This document shows, piece after piece, positions 15,422 to 25,396 of a stretch of DNA of 64,000 bases (position 1 is its first letter; each line of letters opens with the position of its first letter). This DNA is from Scandinavium vulneris_A (GTDB taxonomy: Bacteria; Pseudomonadota; Gammaproteobacteria; Enterobacterales; Enterobacteriaceae). Both the position numbers and the translations under genes were made by a program. The notes beneath the pieces are model-generated. The model was not told where the DNA came from and did not search any database. It saw only the letters and a program-made list of their open reading frames with translations. The stretch is taken from positions 558,001 to 622,000 of the forward strand of contig JBKGRZ010000001.1 in the NCBI GenBank assembly GCA_046518185.1, written 5' to 3'.

Positions 15422-18060
15422 TATTGCTCCTTACATTCCTTGCCTGCCTGGCAGCGCGGGCCGGGAAGGACCGCGTTTTGCTCAAGCCATGCCTGAAGAT
15501 TGTCGCCAAAGCGCAAACTGCGCCAGAGATCGAACACGTTCTCTTGATGGGTATAGTTTAAATTGACGGTGCTGCTTTTGCCGTCCACCCGACCGGTGCC
15601 GGTTACGGTGGATTGCAGCGTAAGCAGGCCGAGATTATCGAGATTGATCTTGGTCCACGAGCGGGAAATTTCCATATAACGCAGCCAGTTAATGGCGGCC
15701 CCGGCGACCATATTGTCTTCCACCACCGCATCGGCGGTGTCTTTGTCCAGACGCAGCGTCATCGGTCCAGGATTCATCAGCCAGCCGTCTTTGATTATCC
15801 ATTTCTCGTTATCCAGCCACAGCGGCAACGCCCCGCTCACCGGACCGGACATCGTAAACTGCTTTGGATTCACCGCGCTAATCAGTTCGCTCGATGAGAT
15901 GTTTTGTACCCGCAGCAGGGCGGGATCGTGCTGCGGCATCCGCAGTTGCAGCATCGACAGTTTCCCGCCGAGAATGTCCACATTGACGTCGCTGAGCAGC
16001 AGTGGATTGCTTTCGCTCCACGGATAGCTGCCCTGCAAATCGGCGGTGAAGTTTTGCGCTGTCACCTGGTTGACGATTTCGCCAATCCGTAGCGATACCG
16101 GGCCGCGCGTCCCCAACTGCCACACGCCCTCACTAAAACGAAACGGCAGCGCGAAATCCACACCGTTGAGCTGATTATCCGGCATCCAGGCGCTACCGCC
16201 TTTCAGTACCCCGTGCCCACCGGCTTCAAAACCCTGTCCAGGTGCGGCGGAAAACGCCACCTGGGCGTACAGTGACCCATCCCGCAGGTTCATTTTCCAG
16301 TCCGGTGGCACCAGCGGCTGGAACACCGTCAGTGACTGTTTCGGCCACCAGGCTTGCCCGCGCAGACGTTCGCCATCCCAGCGGCCAGTGACCCGCACCG
16401 GGCCGATAGCGTCGGCATGCAGATCGCCTTTAAACTGGAACCAGGTCGGATCCCGACCGTCAACGCTAAATTTGAGCGTTGACGGGGGTAGCAGGCTGCC
16501 GCCGCTGAAATGCGTTTCACCGGCATCCAGGGACAACGCCCCGGTCAACGACGGATGTTGTTGGTTGCGAATCCAGTGAATCGGTTTCTCGAGCACCAGC
16601 CGCGGCTGGTTCACGGTCATAGTGCCGTATTTTAGCTGGTCAAAACCTGTCGACAGGCTATTCAGCACGATAGCGCTGTCGCGCCATTCCCCTTCCCCTT
16701 TGACATCCCAGTGCGCCTGCATCGGCGTGAAATGCCCGTCGCCCCAGTAGCGCCAACGCCAACTGCCGGTATCCGGCAGGAAGTTGTCGGCCTGTCCGTC
16801 GAGGTGTAATACAAAATCGCCCATCTCTTGCTCATGCGCGCGCAGAATTGCCTGAAGTCGGCCATCTACACCCTCACGACTGAGATGCACGCCCGCCAGC
16901 GGCCAGCGAATTTCATCAATGTTTAGCGAGTCAATAATACGTCCGCGAGAACGCAGTAACGAACCGGGCTCAAAGCCGAGCTTGGGGTCAGTCAGCGGGC
17001 CGCTGAGCTGCGCCGGAAGAACGGCGTACAGCACCAGACTGTCATATTTAGCTTCGCCGGTAAGCTGTAGCGGCATGGCACTATTATCCATGCTGAGCGT
17101 GCCGGGTCCGATGGTCAGCACGGCGTTACCTTTCCCGGCCGCGCCGTGTGTCAGCACGTTCAGGCGACCGCTGATCAGCATTTTATCCAGCCCCTGTTGC
17201 CAGTTATCCACCTTCAGGCCCAGTCTGCCGCTCAGCGGAATACCTTCCAGCCACGGCCAGTTCCAGCGTCCATCGCTGATGGTCAGGCGTTCACGGGTCA
17301 GTTCCCACGGCAAATCAAGCAACGGTTCCGTGTTTCCGCGTTCCATCACCACCAGTTGGCCCTGATTCTCACGCCACTCGAGTTCAGCATCGACCAGCGC
17401 GGAAGGATTGGGAACCTGGAAGGTGGAAACCACATGACCGTTGACCGGCAGACCGTCAGGCACCAGCGGCAGGGTGAACTCACCCACCAGTTTGATCGGC
17501 GGTTTATCAGCCTGCACCTGCGCCTCAAAGCGTTTGACGGTCAGCTTTTGCCCTTTCAGGTTGGCCTGTAGATCGACCGCATCGCCGTTGTAGCTCAGTT
17601 CCTGCATTGACGGCGTCAATGATACCGCCAGCTTGCCCTGCCATTTTTCCCACGGCGACAGGCGCAGCTGGTCGATAGTCAACCAGCTGTTAGGCAGCAT
17701 CGATTGCCATTCGGCAAGGCTACGCGGCGCGCCCGGCGTCGGGGTGCTTTCAGGGAGTTTGCTCAGACAAGCGGAGTTGATATCAAGCGCGCCGATGTGT
17801 AACCGCCAGCGGCTCGGGTGCGACAGTTCGGCGTCGTTTACCTGCGCCAGCTGGCAGTCGCCCACCAGATAACGCAACGCGGGAATGTGCAACGCATTCC
17901 GAGTGATTCGAGGACTTTGATCGAGCGCGATTCGCGTACCCGCCGGAAGCCAGATCCCGGCCAGAGTCGGCACCCAATGCGTCAGCGTCAACAACAGCGT
18001 GAGCGGCAGAAGTGCCAGTAACAGCAGTAGCGCAATCGCGGCTTTCCAGGTACCCTTCAT
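15421..18060 (-). CDS. ydbH: AsmA-like envelope bridge protein YdbH
   Basis: 879 residues, exactly the E. coli YdbH length. An N-terminal membrane anchor (AAIALLLLLALLPLTLLLTL, residues 7-26) is followed by a long beta-rich periplasmic body (DUF2125/dicarboxylate-transport-type C-terminus). YdbH, TamB and YhdP are partly redundant AsmA-like proteins that carry phospholipids to the outer membrane; YnbE supplies the outer-membrane end here. First gene of the ydbH-ynbE-ydbL operon. Assignment from overall sequence recognition and synteny. Confidence 0.95.
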   Translation of the reverse strand: MKGTWKAAIALLLLLALLPLTLLLTLTHWVPTLAGIWLPAGTRIALDQSPRITRNALHIPALRYLVGDCQLAQVNDAELSHPSRWRLHIGALDINSACLSKLPESTPTPGAPRSLAEWQSMLPNSWLTIDQLRLSPWEKWQGKLAVSLTPSMQELSYNGDAVDLQANLKGQKLTVKRFEAQVQADKPPIKLVGEFTLPLVPDGLPVNGHVVSTFQVPNPSALVDAELEWRENQGQLVVMERGNTEPLLDLPWELTRERLTISDGRWNWPWLEGIPLSGRLGLKVDNWQQGLDKMLISGRLNVLTHGAAGKGNAVLTIGPGTLSMDNSAMPLQLTGEAKYDSLVLYAVLPAQLSGPLTDPKLGFEPGSLLRSRGRIIDSLNIDEIRWPLAGVHLSREGVDGRLQAILRAHEQEMGDFVLHLDGQADNFLPDTGSWRWRYWGDGHFTPMQAHWDVKGEGEWRDSAIVLNSLSTGFDQLKYGTMTVNQPRLVLEKPIHWIRNQQHPSLTGALSLDAGETHFSGGSLLPPSTLKFSVDGRDPTWFQFKGDLHADAIGPVRVTGRWDGERLRGQAWWPKQSLTVFQPLVPPDWKMNLRDGSLYAQVAFSAAPGQGFEAGGHGVLKGGSAWMPDNQLNGVDFALPFRFSEGVWQLGTRGPVSLRIGEIVNQVTAQNFTADLQGSYPWSESNPLLLSDVNVDILGGKLSMLQLRMPQHDPALLRVQNISSSELISAVNPKQFTMSGPVSGALPLWLDNEKWIIKDGWLMNPGPMTLRLDKDTADAVVEDNMVAGAAINWLRYMEISRSWTKINLDNLGLLTLQSTVTGTGRVDGKSSTVNLNYTHQENVFDLWRSLRFGDNLQAWLEQNAVLPGPRCQAGKECKEQ

Positions 18061-18305
18061 GGGCGGTTAACATCCTGATTTGTTGTAATTAAAAGCCGAA
18101 GTGGCGCGTATTGTGGCATGTTTAGCCCACCCGTTAAAGTCACCGTCAGGTTTAAGCATAGATGTTGAAGTTTGTCCCTTCCTGAAACAACGACCATTCA
18201 TGCTCTACACTCTCTGTATAACCTGATGATTAAACTAAAGTTTAAAATTTGTATGATTATTTGAAATATGCTACCGTGACGTTAATATCACTGGAGAAAA
18301 GTCTT

Positions 18306-19295
18306 ATGAAAATCGCAGCTTACAGCACAAAGCAGTACGATAAAAAGTATCTGCAAGATGTTAATGATGCATTTGGCTTTGAACTTGAATTTTTCGACTT
18401 CCTTTTAACCGAAAAGACCGCCAAAACAGCTAACGGCTGCGACGCGGTGTGTATTTTCGTCAATGATGACGGCAGTCGCCCGGTTCTGGAAGAGCTTAAA
18501 AAACATGGTGTGAAATACATCGCCCTGCGCTGCGCGGGCTTTAATAATGTCGATCTTGATGCCGCGAAAGAGCTCGGTTTGCGCGTGGTTCGCGTTCCGG
18601 CCTATTCGCCTGAAGCCGTCGCCGAGCATGCAATTGGCCTGATGATGTCGTTGAACCGTCGTATTCACCGTGCCTATCAACGCACCCGTGACGCTAACTT
18701 CTCGCTGGAAGGTCTGTGTGGTTTCACCATGCACGGCAAAACGGCGGGCGTGGTCGGCACCGGGAAAATCGGGGTCGCCACCCTGCGCATTTTGAAAGGC
18801 TTCGGCATGAAGCTGCTGGCGTTCGATCCGTATCCGAGCGCAGCGGCGCTGGATTTAGGCGTGGAATATGTCGATTTACCCACCCTGTTCTCGCAGTCGG
18901 ACGTTATCTCCCTGCACTGCCCCCTGACGCCAGAAAACTATCATCTGCTGAACCACAGCGCGTTCGAGCAGATGAAAGACGGCGTGATGGTGATCAACAC
19001 CAGTCGCGGCGGCCTGATTGATTCGCAGGCGGCGATTGAAGCGTTGAAAAACCAGAAAATTGGCGCGCTGGGGATGGACGTGTATGAGAACGAACGCGAT
19101 CTTTTCTTTGAAGATAAGTCGAACGACGTTATCCAGGATGACGTGTTCCGTCGCCTGTCAGCCTGCCACAACGTGCTGTTTACCGGTCATCAGGCGTTCC
19201 TGACCGCCGAAGCGCTGACCAGCATTTCAGAAACCACGCTGGAAAACCTGCGCCTGATCGATAACGGCGAATCCACGCCGAACGCACTGGTTTAA
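18306..19295 (+). CDS. ldhA: Fermentative D-lactate dehydrogenase LdhA
   Basis: 329 residues, the E. coli length, starting MKIAAYSTKQYDKKYL. It reduces pyruvate to D-lactate with NADH in the cytosol. The D-2-hydroxyacid dehydrogenase NAD-binding motif GVVGTGKIG lies near residue 150, the arginine-containing segment NTSRGGLID near 232, and the catalytic histidine in FTGHQAFLT near 296. ATG 18306 follows GGAGAAAAG; a longer in-frame reading exists but lacks a good ribosome site and would lengthen the family N-terminus. Single gene with its own terminator. Confidence 0.97.
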   Translation: MKIAAYSTKQYDKKYLQDVNDAFGFELEFFDFLLTEKTAKTANGCDAVCIFVNDDGSRPVLEELKKHGVKYIALRCAGFNNVDLDAAKELGLRVVRVPAYSPEAVAEHAIGLMMSLNRRIHRAYQRTRDANFSLEGLCGFTMHGKTAGVVGTGKIGVATLRILKGFGMKLLAFDPYPSAAALDLGVEYVDLPTLFSQSDVISLHCPLTPENYHLLNHSAFEQMKDGVMVINTSRGGLIDSQAAIEALKNQKIGALGMDVYENERDLFFEDKSNDVIQDDVFRRLSACHNVLFTGHQAFLTAEALTSISETTLENLRLIDNGESTPNALV

Positions 19296-19303
19296 CCATT
19301 TTT

Positions 19304-19328
19304 GCTCCCCGCCCTCGGGGAGCATTTT
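19304..19328 (+). terminator. Rho-independent terminator of ldhA
   Basis: GCTCCCCG, loop CCCT, CGGGGAGC, then ATTTTC, 8 nt after the ldhA stop. Confidence 0.8.
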
Positions 19329-19402
19329 CAGATAAGCCCTGGTCACACGCGCCGTACTAGAGTGTCATTCTGATTCAGAATTATTTATTTGGTGAATATC
19401 TA

Positions 19403-19831
19403 ATGAACAATAAGAAAGTGAGTGTAACGCTGCTGGCTGCAGGAATGATGTTGGCGGGCTGCGTGTCCACCAGCAAAGTGACGACCCAGCCGGAGCAGCT
19501 TCAGCACCATCGTTTTGTGCTGGAAAGTGTGAACGGTAAGACTGTAACCAGTCAAAAGCCACTCGAACTAAGCTTTGGCGAAAAAATGCATATTTCCGGC
19601 AACATGTGTAATCAGTTTACCGGGGAAGGAAAGCTGTCTGACGGCGAGCTGAAAGTGAAGAATCTGGCCATGACCCGCATGATGTGTACCGATCCGCAGC
19701 TGAATCAGCTGGACAATACCCTGAGCGCGATGCTGCACGAAGGTGTGCAGGTTGACCTAACCGAAAACCAATTAACGTTAGCCACGTCAAATGATTCGCT
19801 GGTGTATAAGCTCGCCGATCTGATGAACTAA
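19403..19831 (+). CDS. hslJ: META-domain lipoprotein HslJ
   Basis: A 142-residue lipoprotein precursor with lipobox LAGC (cysteine near 20). The META (DUF306) domain spans about residues 35-135, with LSFGEKMHISGNMCNQFTG and LAMTRMMC as recognisable parts. HslJ is a heat-inducible outer-membrane-linked protein associated with novobiocin resistance in E. coli. Its last four bases overlap the convergent ydbJ stop. Confidence 0.94.
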   Translation: MNNKKVSVTLLAAGMMLAGCVSTSKVTTQPEQLQHHRFVLESVNGKTVTSQKPLELSFGEKMHISGNMCNQFTGEGKLSDGELKVKNLAMTRMMCTDPQLNQLDNTLSAMLHEGVQVDLTENQLTLATSNDSLVYKLADLMN

Positions 19832-20103
19832 TAGTTACCGCAGGTCCCGGTGGCAAGCGACTGCTCGCTGCATCGCTTGCCATTGGGTAATGCGCACATC
19901 CCGATAGCGGAACCGTCAAGCTGACGCGCTACCGATAACGCCCCACCAATCATCGCGCAATTCGCCTGCCCGGAATCCGACATTGCCGCACGCATTCTTG
20001 GCGAGACGTGTGCCGCCGTGGCCTGCTGTTCTGGTTCACTGCTGCATGCCGATAACAACAGTGCCGCGCACCCTACCCAAAAAGCTGCTCGCATTCTTTT
20101 CAT
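19828..20103 (-). CDS. ydbJ: DUF333 lipoprotein YdbJ
   Basis: A 91-residue putative lipoprotein: hydrophobic signal with lipobox LSAC (cysteine near 20), then a DUF333 domain with NCAMIGGAL and the two-cysteine ending KRCSEQSLATGTC. Close to E. coli YdbJ, whose function is unknown. The gene converges on hslJ and the two reading frames share four bases at their stops. Confidence 0.9.
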   Translation of the reverse strand: MKRMRAAFWVGCAALLLSACSSEPEQQATAAHVSPRMRAAMSDSGQANCAMIGGALSVARQLDGSAIGMCALPNGKRCSEQSLATGTCGNY

Positions 20104-20288
20104 TCCCCTGTCAAATACATTCGCAAAACCTGTTCATAATAGGCAGCAAGCGGCCTGCCGTCGAGAGACGAGGCGCGCATTTCGTCGTTCTGAAACATTT
20201 GCTGTCAATTTAATGGCGTTTAATTGATCTCCTCACGGGTCAAACAAACATCAAGGACACAAAAGCAAAAATGGCTTTTCCCGTGCTT

Positions 20289-20297
20289 TGCTAAAAT
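20289..20297 (+). promoter_or_regulatory. Candidate extended -10 promoter of nifJ
   Basis: TGCTAAAAT is a TGN plus TAAAAT extended -10 lying 69 bp before the nifJ start, without a good -35. In E. coli the counterpart is activated by SoxS, so an activator-dependent weak -35 would fit. I did not find an unambiguous SoxS box. Confidence 0.4.
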
Positions 20298-20365
20298 AGA
20301 AGGATAACTACAGGACTCGTCGACGTATCACGGGTCCCTTTTCTTGCGCAATGTAAGGGTGTCAC

Positions 20366-23300
20366 ATGATTACAACCGACGGTAATGGCGCGTGCGCCTC
20401 GGTGGCGTTCCGCACCAGCGAAGTGATCGCCATCTACCCGATCACACCCAGCTCAACGATGGCAGAACAAGCCGATGCCTGGGCGGGGAACGGACTGAAA
20501 AACGTCTGGGGTGATGTGCCTCGGGTGGTGGAAATGCAATCCGAGGCAGGGGCAATTGCTGCAGTGCATGGCGCGTTGCAGACCGGGGCCCTCTCCACCT
20601 CATTTACCTCTTCACAGGGATTGTTGCTGATGATCCCGACCCTGTACAAACTGGCCGGTCAATTGACGCCGTTTGTGCTGCACGTCGCCGCGCGAACCGT
20701 GGCCACGCACGCGCTGTCGATTTTTGGCGATCACTCCGACGTGATGGCTATTCGTCAAACCGGTTGTGCGATGCTTAGCGCCGCCAACGTGCAGGAAGCG
20801 CAGGACTTCGCGCTGATCTCGCATATCGCTACCCTCAAAAGCCGGGTGCCTTTCATTCATTTCTTTGATGGTTTCCGCACCTCGCATGAAATCAACAAAA
20901 TCGTGCCGCTGGCGGATGACACTATTCTCAATCTGCTGCCTCAGGCAGAAATAGACGCGCACCGTGAACGCGCCCTAAACCCGGAGCATCCGGTTATCCG
21001 TGGCACCTCCGCCAATCCGGATACCTATTTCCAGTCACGTGAAGCGACCAACCCGTGGTACGACGCGGTGTATGCCCACGTTGAGCAGGCGATGAACGAC
21101 TTTGCCGCCGCGACCGGTCGCCAGTACAAACCCTTTGAGTATTACGGGCATCCGCAGGCTGAACGGGTCATCGTGTTGATGGGTTCCGGGATCGGCACCT
21201 GTGAAGAAGTTGTCGATGAACTCCTGACCCGGGGCGAGAAAGTCGGGGTACTGAAAGTGCGTCTGTATCGTCCGTTCTCCGCGGAGCATCTGCTGGCAGA
21301 AATCCCGGACAGCGTGAAAACTCTCGCGGTCCTGGACCGTACTAAAGAACCGGGTGCGCACGCCGAACCGCTGTATCTCGACGTGATGACCGCCCTGGCG
21401 GAAGCCTTTAATCGCGGGGAACGTGAAACCTTGCCTCGGGTGATCGGCGGTCGCTATGGCCTGTCATCGAAAGAGTTTGGCCCCGACTGCGTGCTGGCGG
21501 TATTCAATGAGCTTAGCGCGGCCAAACCTAAACCGCGCTTCACCGTCGGTATTTACGACGATGTGACCAACCTTTCCCTGCCGCTGCCGGAAAACACCCT
21601 TCCGTCCACCGCCAAACTTGAAGCGCTGTTTTACGGGCTGGGCAGCGACGGCAGCGTGTCCGCCACCAAGAACAACATCAAAATTATCGGTAACTCGACG
21701 CCGTGGTACGCCCAGGGCTATTTCGTGTATGACTCGAAAAAAGCCGGTGGCCTGACGGTGTCGCATCTTCGGGTGTCTGAACAGCCAGTACGCTCGGCGT
21801 ATCTGGTGTCGCAAGCTGATTTTGTCGGCTGTCATCAGCTGCAGTTTATCGACAAATACCCGATGGCAGAGCGTCTGAAGTCCGGCGGCATTTTCTTGCT
21901 CAACACGCCGTACAGCGCCGATGAGGTGTGGTCGCGTCTGCCGCAGGAAGTTCAGGCGGTACTCAATCAGAAACAGGCCCGTTTTTACGTGGTCAACGCG
22001 GCCAAAATTGCCCGTGAATGCGGTCTGGCGGCTCGTATCAACACCGTGATGCAGATGGCTTTCTTCCAGCTGACGCAAATTTTGCCCGGCGACAGCGCGC
22101 GGGTAGAACTGCAGGGCGCGATCGCCAAAAGCTACAGCAGCAAAGGTCAGGAACTGGTTGAGCGTAACTGGCAGGCGCTGGCAATGGCGCGCGAACTGTT
22201 GGCTGAAGTCACACTCCAGCCGGTTGATACGAATAGCCCGAATCGTCCGCCGGTGGTTTCCGATGCCGCGCCTGATTTTGTCAAAACCGTGACCGCCGCC
22301 ATGCTGGCGGGTCTGGGCGATGCGCTTCCCGTTTCGGCCCTGCCGCCAGACGGCACCTGGCCGGTCGGCACCACCCGTTGGGAAAAACGCAACATCGCCG
22401 AAGAAATTCCTATCTGGAAAGAAGATCTCTGTACTCAGTGTAACCACTGCGTCGCGGCGTGCCCGCACTCGGCCATTCGCGCCAAAGTGGTGTCGCCTGA
22501 GGAGATGGAACATGCCCCTGCCAGCCTGCATTCGCTGGACGTGAAATCCCGCGATATGCGCGGGCAGAAATATGTCCTGCAGGTGGCCCCGGAAGACTGC
22601 ACCGGCTGTAATCTGTGCGTCGAAGTCTGCCCGGCGAAAGACCGTCAGGATCCGGAGATCAAGGCCATCAATATGATGTCGCGCCTTGAGCACGTCGAAG
22701 AAGAGAAAGTGAATTATGACTTCTTCCTCGACCTGCCGGAAATCGACAAAACCAAACTGGAACGCATCGATATTCGTACCTCGCAGCTGATCACCCCGCT
22801 GTTCGAATACTCGGGCGCCTGTTCCGGCTGCGGCGAAACGCCCTACATCAAGCTGCTAACCCAGCTGTATGGCGACCGAATGATGATTGCCAATGCCACC
22901 GGCTGCTCATCTATTTACGGTGGCAACCTGCCCTCCACCCCGTACACCACCGACATTAACGGTCGCGGCCCGGCGTGGGCGAACTCACTGTTCGAAGATA
23001 ACGCCGAATTCGGCCTCGGGTTCCGTTTGTCGGTCGATCAACATCGTCAACGCGTGATGCGCCTGCTCGAGACCTTCGCCGATAAGCTGCCCGCCGACCT
23101 GAACGAGGCTTTACATGCTGACGCTACCCCGGAAGCGCGCCGGGAGCAGGTTGCGGCGTTACGTCAGCACCTACAGGGCGTGGACGAGGCTGCCGAACTG
23201 TTGACCGATGCCGATGCGCTGGTTGAGAAATCGATCTGGCTGATTGGTGGCGACGGCTGGGCCTACGATATTGGCTTTGGTGGTCTCGACCATGTACTGA

Positions 23301-23890
23301 GCCTGACCGAGAACGTCAATATTCTGGTGCTCGATACCCAGTGTTATTCCAACACCGGCGGTCAGGCATCGAAAGCGACGCCTCTGGGTGCAGTGACCAA
23401 GTTTGGTGAGCACGGCAAGCGTAAAGCGCGGAAAGATTTGGGTGTGAGTATGATGATGTACGGTCATGTCTACGTCGCGCAAATATCGCTGGGCGCGCAG
23501 CTCAACCAGACGGTGAAAGCCATTCAGGAAGCGGAAGCGTATCCAGGCCCGTCGCTGATCATTGCCTACAGTCCGTGCGAGGAGCATGGCTATGACCTGG
23601 CCCTGAGTCACGATCAGATGCGTCAGCTCACCGCTACCGGCTTCTGGCCGCTGTATCGCTTTGATCCCCGTCGGGCCGATGAAGGCAAACTCCCGCTGGC
23701 ACTGGATTCACGTCCGCCGTCAGATGCCCTCGCCGACACGCTGATGAAAGAGCAGCGTTTCCGTCGTCTGAATGCTCAACAGCCTGAGGTTGCCGAGCAG
23801 TTGTGGAAAGATGCGGCGGCTGATTTACAAAAACGCTATGACTTCCTGGCGCAGATGGCAGGCAAGGCGGAAAAATCAGCCAGCGATTAA
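20366..23890 (+). CDS. nifJ: Pyruvate:flavodoxin/ferredoxin oxidoreductase (NifJ/YdbK)
   Basis: 1174 residues, the E. coli YdbK length. The order is the pyruvate oxidoreductase alpha domain (TITPSSTMAEQADAW-like start), gamma domain, a ferredoxin insert with two [4Fe-4S] motifs (CTQCNHCVAACPH near 688 and CTGCNLCVEVCPAK near 745), a third cluster-binding CSGCGE near 818, and the thiamine diphosphate site GGDGWAYDIGFGG near 961. It decarboxylates pyruvate to acetyl-CoA and reduces flavodoxin or ferredoxin. Single gene; AAGGGTG precedes the ATG. It converges on micC. Confidence 0.96.
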   Translation: MITTDGNGACASVAFRTSEVIAIYPITPSSTMAEQADAWAGNGLKNVWGDVPRVVEMQSEAGAIAAVHGALQTGALSTSFTSSQGLLLMIPTLYKLAGQLTPFVLHVAARTVATHALSIFGDHSDVMAIRQTGCAMLSAANVQEAQDFALISHIATLKSRVPFIHFFDGFRTSHEINKIVPLADDTILNLLPQAEIDAHRERALNPEHPVIRGTSANPDTYFQSREATNPWYDAVYAHVEQAMNDFAAATGRQYKPFEYYGHPQAERVIVLMGSGIGTCEEVVDELLTRGEKVGVLKVRLYRPFSAEHLLAEIPDSVKTLAVLDRTKEPGAHAEPLYLDVMTALAEAFNRGERETLPRVIGGRYGLSSKEFGPDCVLAVFNELSAAKPKPRFTVGIYDDVTNLSLPLPENTLPSTAKLEALFYGLGSDGSVSATKNNIKIIGNSTPWYAQGYFVYDSKKAGGLTVSHLRVSEQPVRSAYLVSQADFVGCHQLQFIDKYPMAERLKSGGIFLLNTPYSADEVWSRLPQEVQAVLNQKQARFYVVNAAKIARECGLAARINTVMQMAFFQLTQILPGDSARVELQGAIAKSYSSKGQELVERNWQALAMARELLAEVTLQPVDTNSPNRPPVVSDAAPDFVKTVTAAMLAGLGDALPVSALPPDGTWPVGTTRWEKRNIAEEIPIWKEDLCTQCNHCVAACPHSAIRAKVVSPEEMEHAPASLHSLDVKSRDMRGQKYVLQVAPEDCTGCNLCVEVCPAKDRQDPEIKAINMMSRLEHVEEEKVNYDFFLDLPEIDKTKLERIDIRTSQLITPLFEYSGACSGCGETPYIKLLTQLYGDRMMIANATGCSSIYGGNLPSTPYTTDINGRGPAWANSLFEDNAEFGLGFRLSVDQHRQRVMRLLETFADKLPADLNEALHADATPEARREQVAALRQHLQGVDEAAELLTDADALVEKSIWLIGGDGWAYDIGFGGLDHVLSLTENVNILVLDTQCYSNTGGQASKATPLGAVTKFGEHGKRKARKDLGVSMMMYGHVYVAQISLGAQLNQTVKAIQEAEAYPGPSLIIAYSPCEEHGYDLALSHDQMRQLTATGFWPLYRFDPRRADEGKLPLALDSRPPSDALADTLMKEQRFRRLNAQQPEVAEQLWKDAAADLQKRYDFLAQMAGKAEKSASD

Positions 23891-23917
23891 TGGCTATCCG
23901 TTTATTTATTTTTAAAT

Positions 23918-23946
23918 AAAAAAAGCCCGAACAATCGTTCGGGCTT
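23918..23946 (-). terminator. Terminator of micC
   Basis: Ten-bp stem (23923-23932 with 23937-23946), loop of four bases, and T7 on the minus strand. On the plus strand it is followed by GTCATTTG rather than T's, so it is mainly the micC terminator; it may also slow read-through from nifJ. Confidence 0.85.
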
Positions 23947-24029
23947 GTCATTTGAATGTTGACAAATATAGGAATCACATAACGACACACAGCAACATAA
24001 CTATTTGCGTGACAATATAGGCATATAAC
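23918..24029 (-). ncRNA. micC: MicC small RNA
   Basis: Read on the minus strand, the segment starts GTTATATGCC and continues with TATATTGTCACGC, the 5' end of MicC, and finishes with AAGCCCGAAC, AATC hairpin turn, GTTCGGGCTT and a seven-T run. That is the MicC terminator as I recall it from E. coli, and it lies in the same place, between nifJ and ompN. Length is about 112 nt. MicC is an Hfq-dependent RNA whose 5' end pairs with the ompC leader and blocks translation. A -10 candidate TATGAT lies at 24041-24036, six bases before the 5' end. The middle of the RNA differs from E. coli. Ends inferred from sequence only. Confidence 0.88.
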
Positions 24030-24253
24030 GCACGCATCATAGCCGGATTTATCTTAACTGTATAATTCCCACCACGAATGAATCACATCAAAACATTCAC
24101 CGCATCAATCAAGATTTCAATTGAATTATTTTATGCAGAATTTACTCATATAGTAACAATTGAATCTTACCTTCTTTAGATATCTCTACATTAGCATTGC
24201 CCTACTTCCCTTAAGGAAGGCAGAGTATAAAAACAGCTTAAAGGATTATTAAA

Positions 24254-25375
24254 ATGAAAAGAAAAGTACTGGCACTCGTTATCCCTGCATTATTAAGCGC
24301 AGGCGCTGTTCACGCGGCAGAAATCTATAACAAAGACGGCAACAAACTCGACCTGTACGGTAAAGTTGATGGTCTGCACTACTTCTCCGATAACGATGGT
24401 GCAAATGGCGATCAGTCTTACATCCGTATTGGCTTCAAAGGTGAAACTCAGATTACCGACCAACTGACCGGTTACGGCCAGTGGGAATACAACGTTCAGG
24501 CGAACAACACTGAAAGCTCCAGCGATCAGGCATGGACTCGTCTGGGCTTCGCAGGTCTGAAATTCGGCGACTACGGTTCATTCGACTACGGTCGTAACTA
24601 CGGCGTCCTGTACGACGTAGAAGCATGGACCGACGTTCTGCCAGAGTTCGGTGGCGACTCTTACTCTAAAGCCGACAACTTCATGACCAACCGTGCTAAC
24701 GGTGTTGCAACCTACCGTAACAGCGACTTCTTCGGTCTGGTTGACGGCCTGAACTTTGCTGTTCAGTACCAGGGCAAAAACGAGAACCCAGGTTCTGGCG
24801 AAGGTACCAACAACAACAACGGCCGTAACCTGAAAAATGCGAACGGCGACGGTTGGGGTATCTCCACCACTTATGACTTCGGCGAAGGCTTCAGCGCAGG
24901 TGCTGCGTATGCGTCTTCTGACCGTACTAACGACCAGATTAACTACTCCACTGCCGGCGGCGACAAAGCTGACGCATGGACTGCTGGTCTGAAATATGAC
25001 GCCAACAACATCTACCTGGCTACCATGTATTCTGAAACCCGTAACATGACTCCATACGGCGACCAGGATACTACCGTTGCGAACAAAACTCAGAACTTCG
25101 AAGTGACTGCCCAGTACCAGTTCGACTTCGGTCTGCGTCCGGAAGTGTCCTACCTCCAGTCTAAAGGTAAGGACCTGAACAACATCGACGGGACTTCCGC
25201 TGGCGATCAGGATCTGCTGAAATATGTTTCTGTTGGTGCGACCTACTACTTCAACAAAAACATGTCCACCTACGTTGATTACAAAATCAACCTGCTGGAT
25301 GACAACACCTTCACCAATAATAACGGCATCAACACCGATGACGTTGTTGCTTTAGGTCTGGTTTACCAGTTCTAA
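24254..25375 (+). CDS. ompN: Outer-membrane porin OmpN (OmpC/OmpF family)
   Basis: A 373-residue precursor: signal peptide MKRKVLALVIPALLSAGAVHA, then a 16-strand general porin starting AEIYNKDGNKLDLYGKVDG and ending in the terminal phenylalanine (GLVYQF) needed for outer-membrane assembly. The constriction-loop segment DVLPEFGGDSYSKADNF is present. Location beside micC and nifJ identifies it as OmpN rather than OmpC or OmpF; Klebsiella relatives are called OmpK37. Codon use is strongly biased, suggesting it can be highly expressed. The RBS AAAGGA lies 7-12 nt before the ATG. Confidence 0.92.
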   Translation: MKRKVLALVIPALLSAGAVHAAEIYNKDGNKLDLYGKVDGLHYFSDNDGANGDQSYIRIGFKGETQITDQLTGYGQWEYNVQANNTESSSDQAWTRLGFAGLKFGDYGSFDYGRNYGVLYDVEAWTDVLPEFGGDSYSKADNFMTNRANGVATYRNSDFFGLVDGLNFAVQYQGKNENPGSGEGTNNNNGRNLKNANGDGWGISTTYDFGEGFSAGAAYASSDRTNDQINYSTAGGDKADAWTAGLKYDANNIYLATMYSETRNMTPYGDQDTTVANKTQNFEVTAQYQFDFGLRPEVSYLQSKGKDLNNIDGTSAGDQDLLKYVSVGATYYFNKNMSTYVDYKINLLDDNTFTNNNGINTDDVVALGLVYQF

Positions 25376-25396
25376 TTCGGCACACTGTGTTGTAAT

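Noticed and set aside
21464..22693. A 409-codon open frame antisense to nifJ
   Set aside because: It lies wholly inside a gene of certain identity, has no ribosome site or family resemblance, and long antisense frames are expected opposite GC-rich, strongly codon-biased genes.
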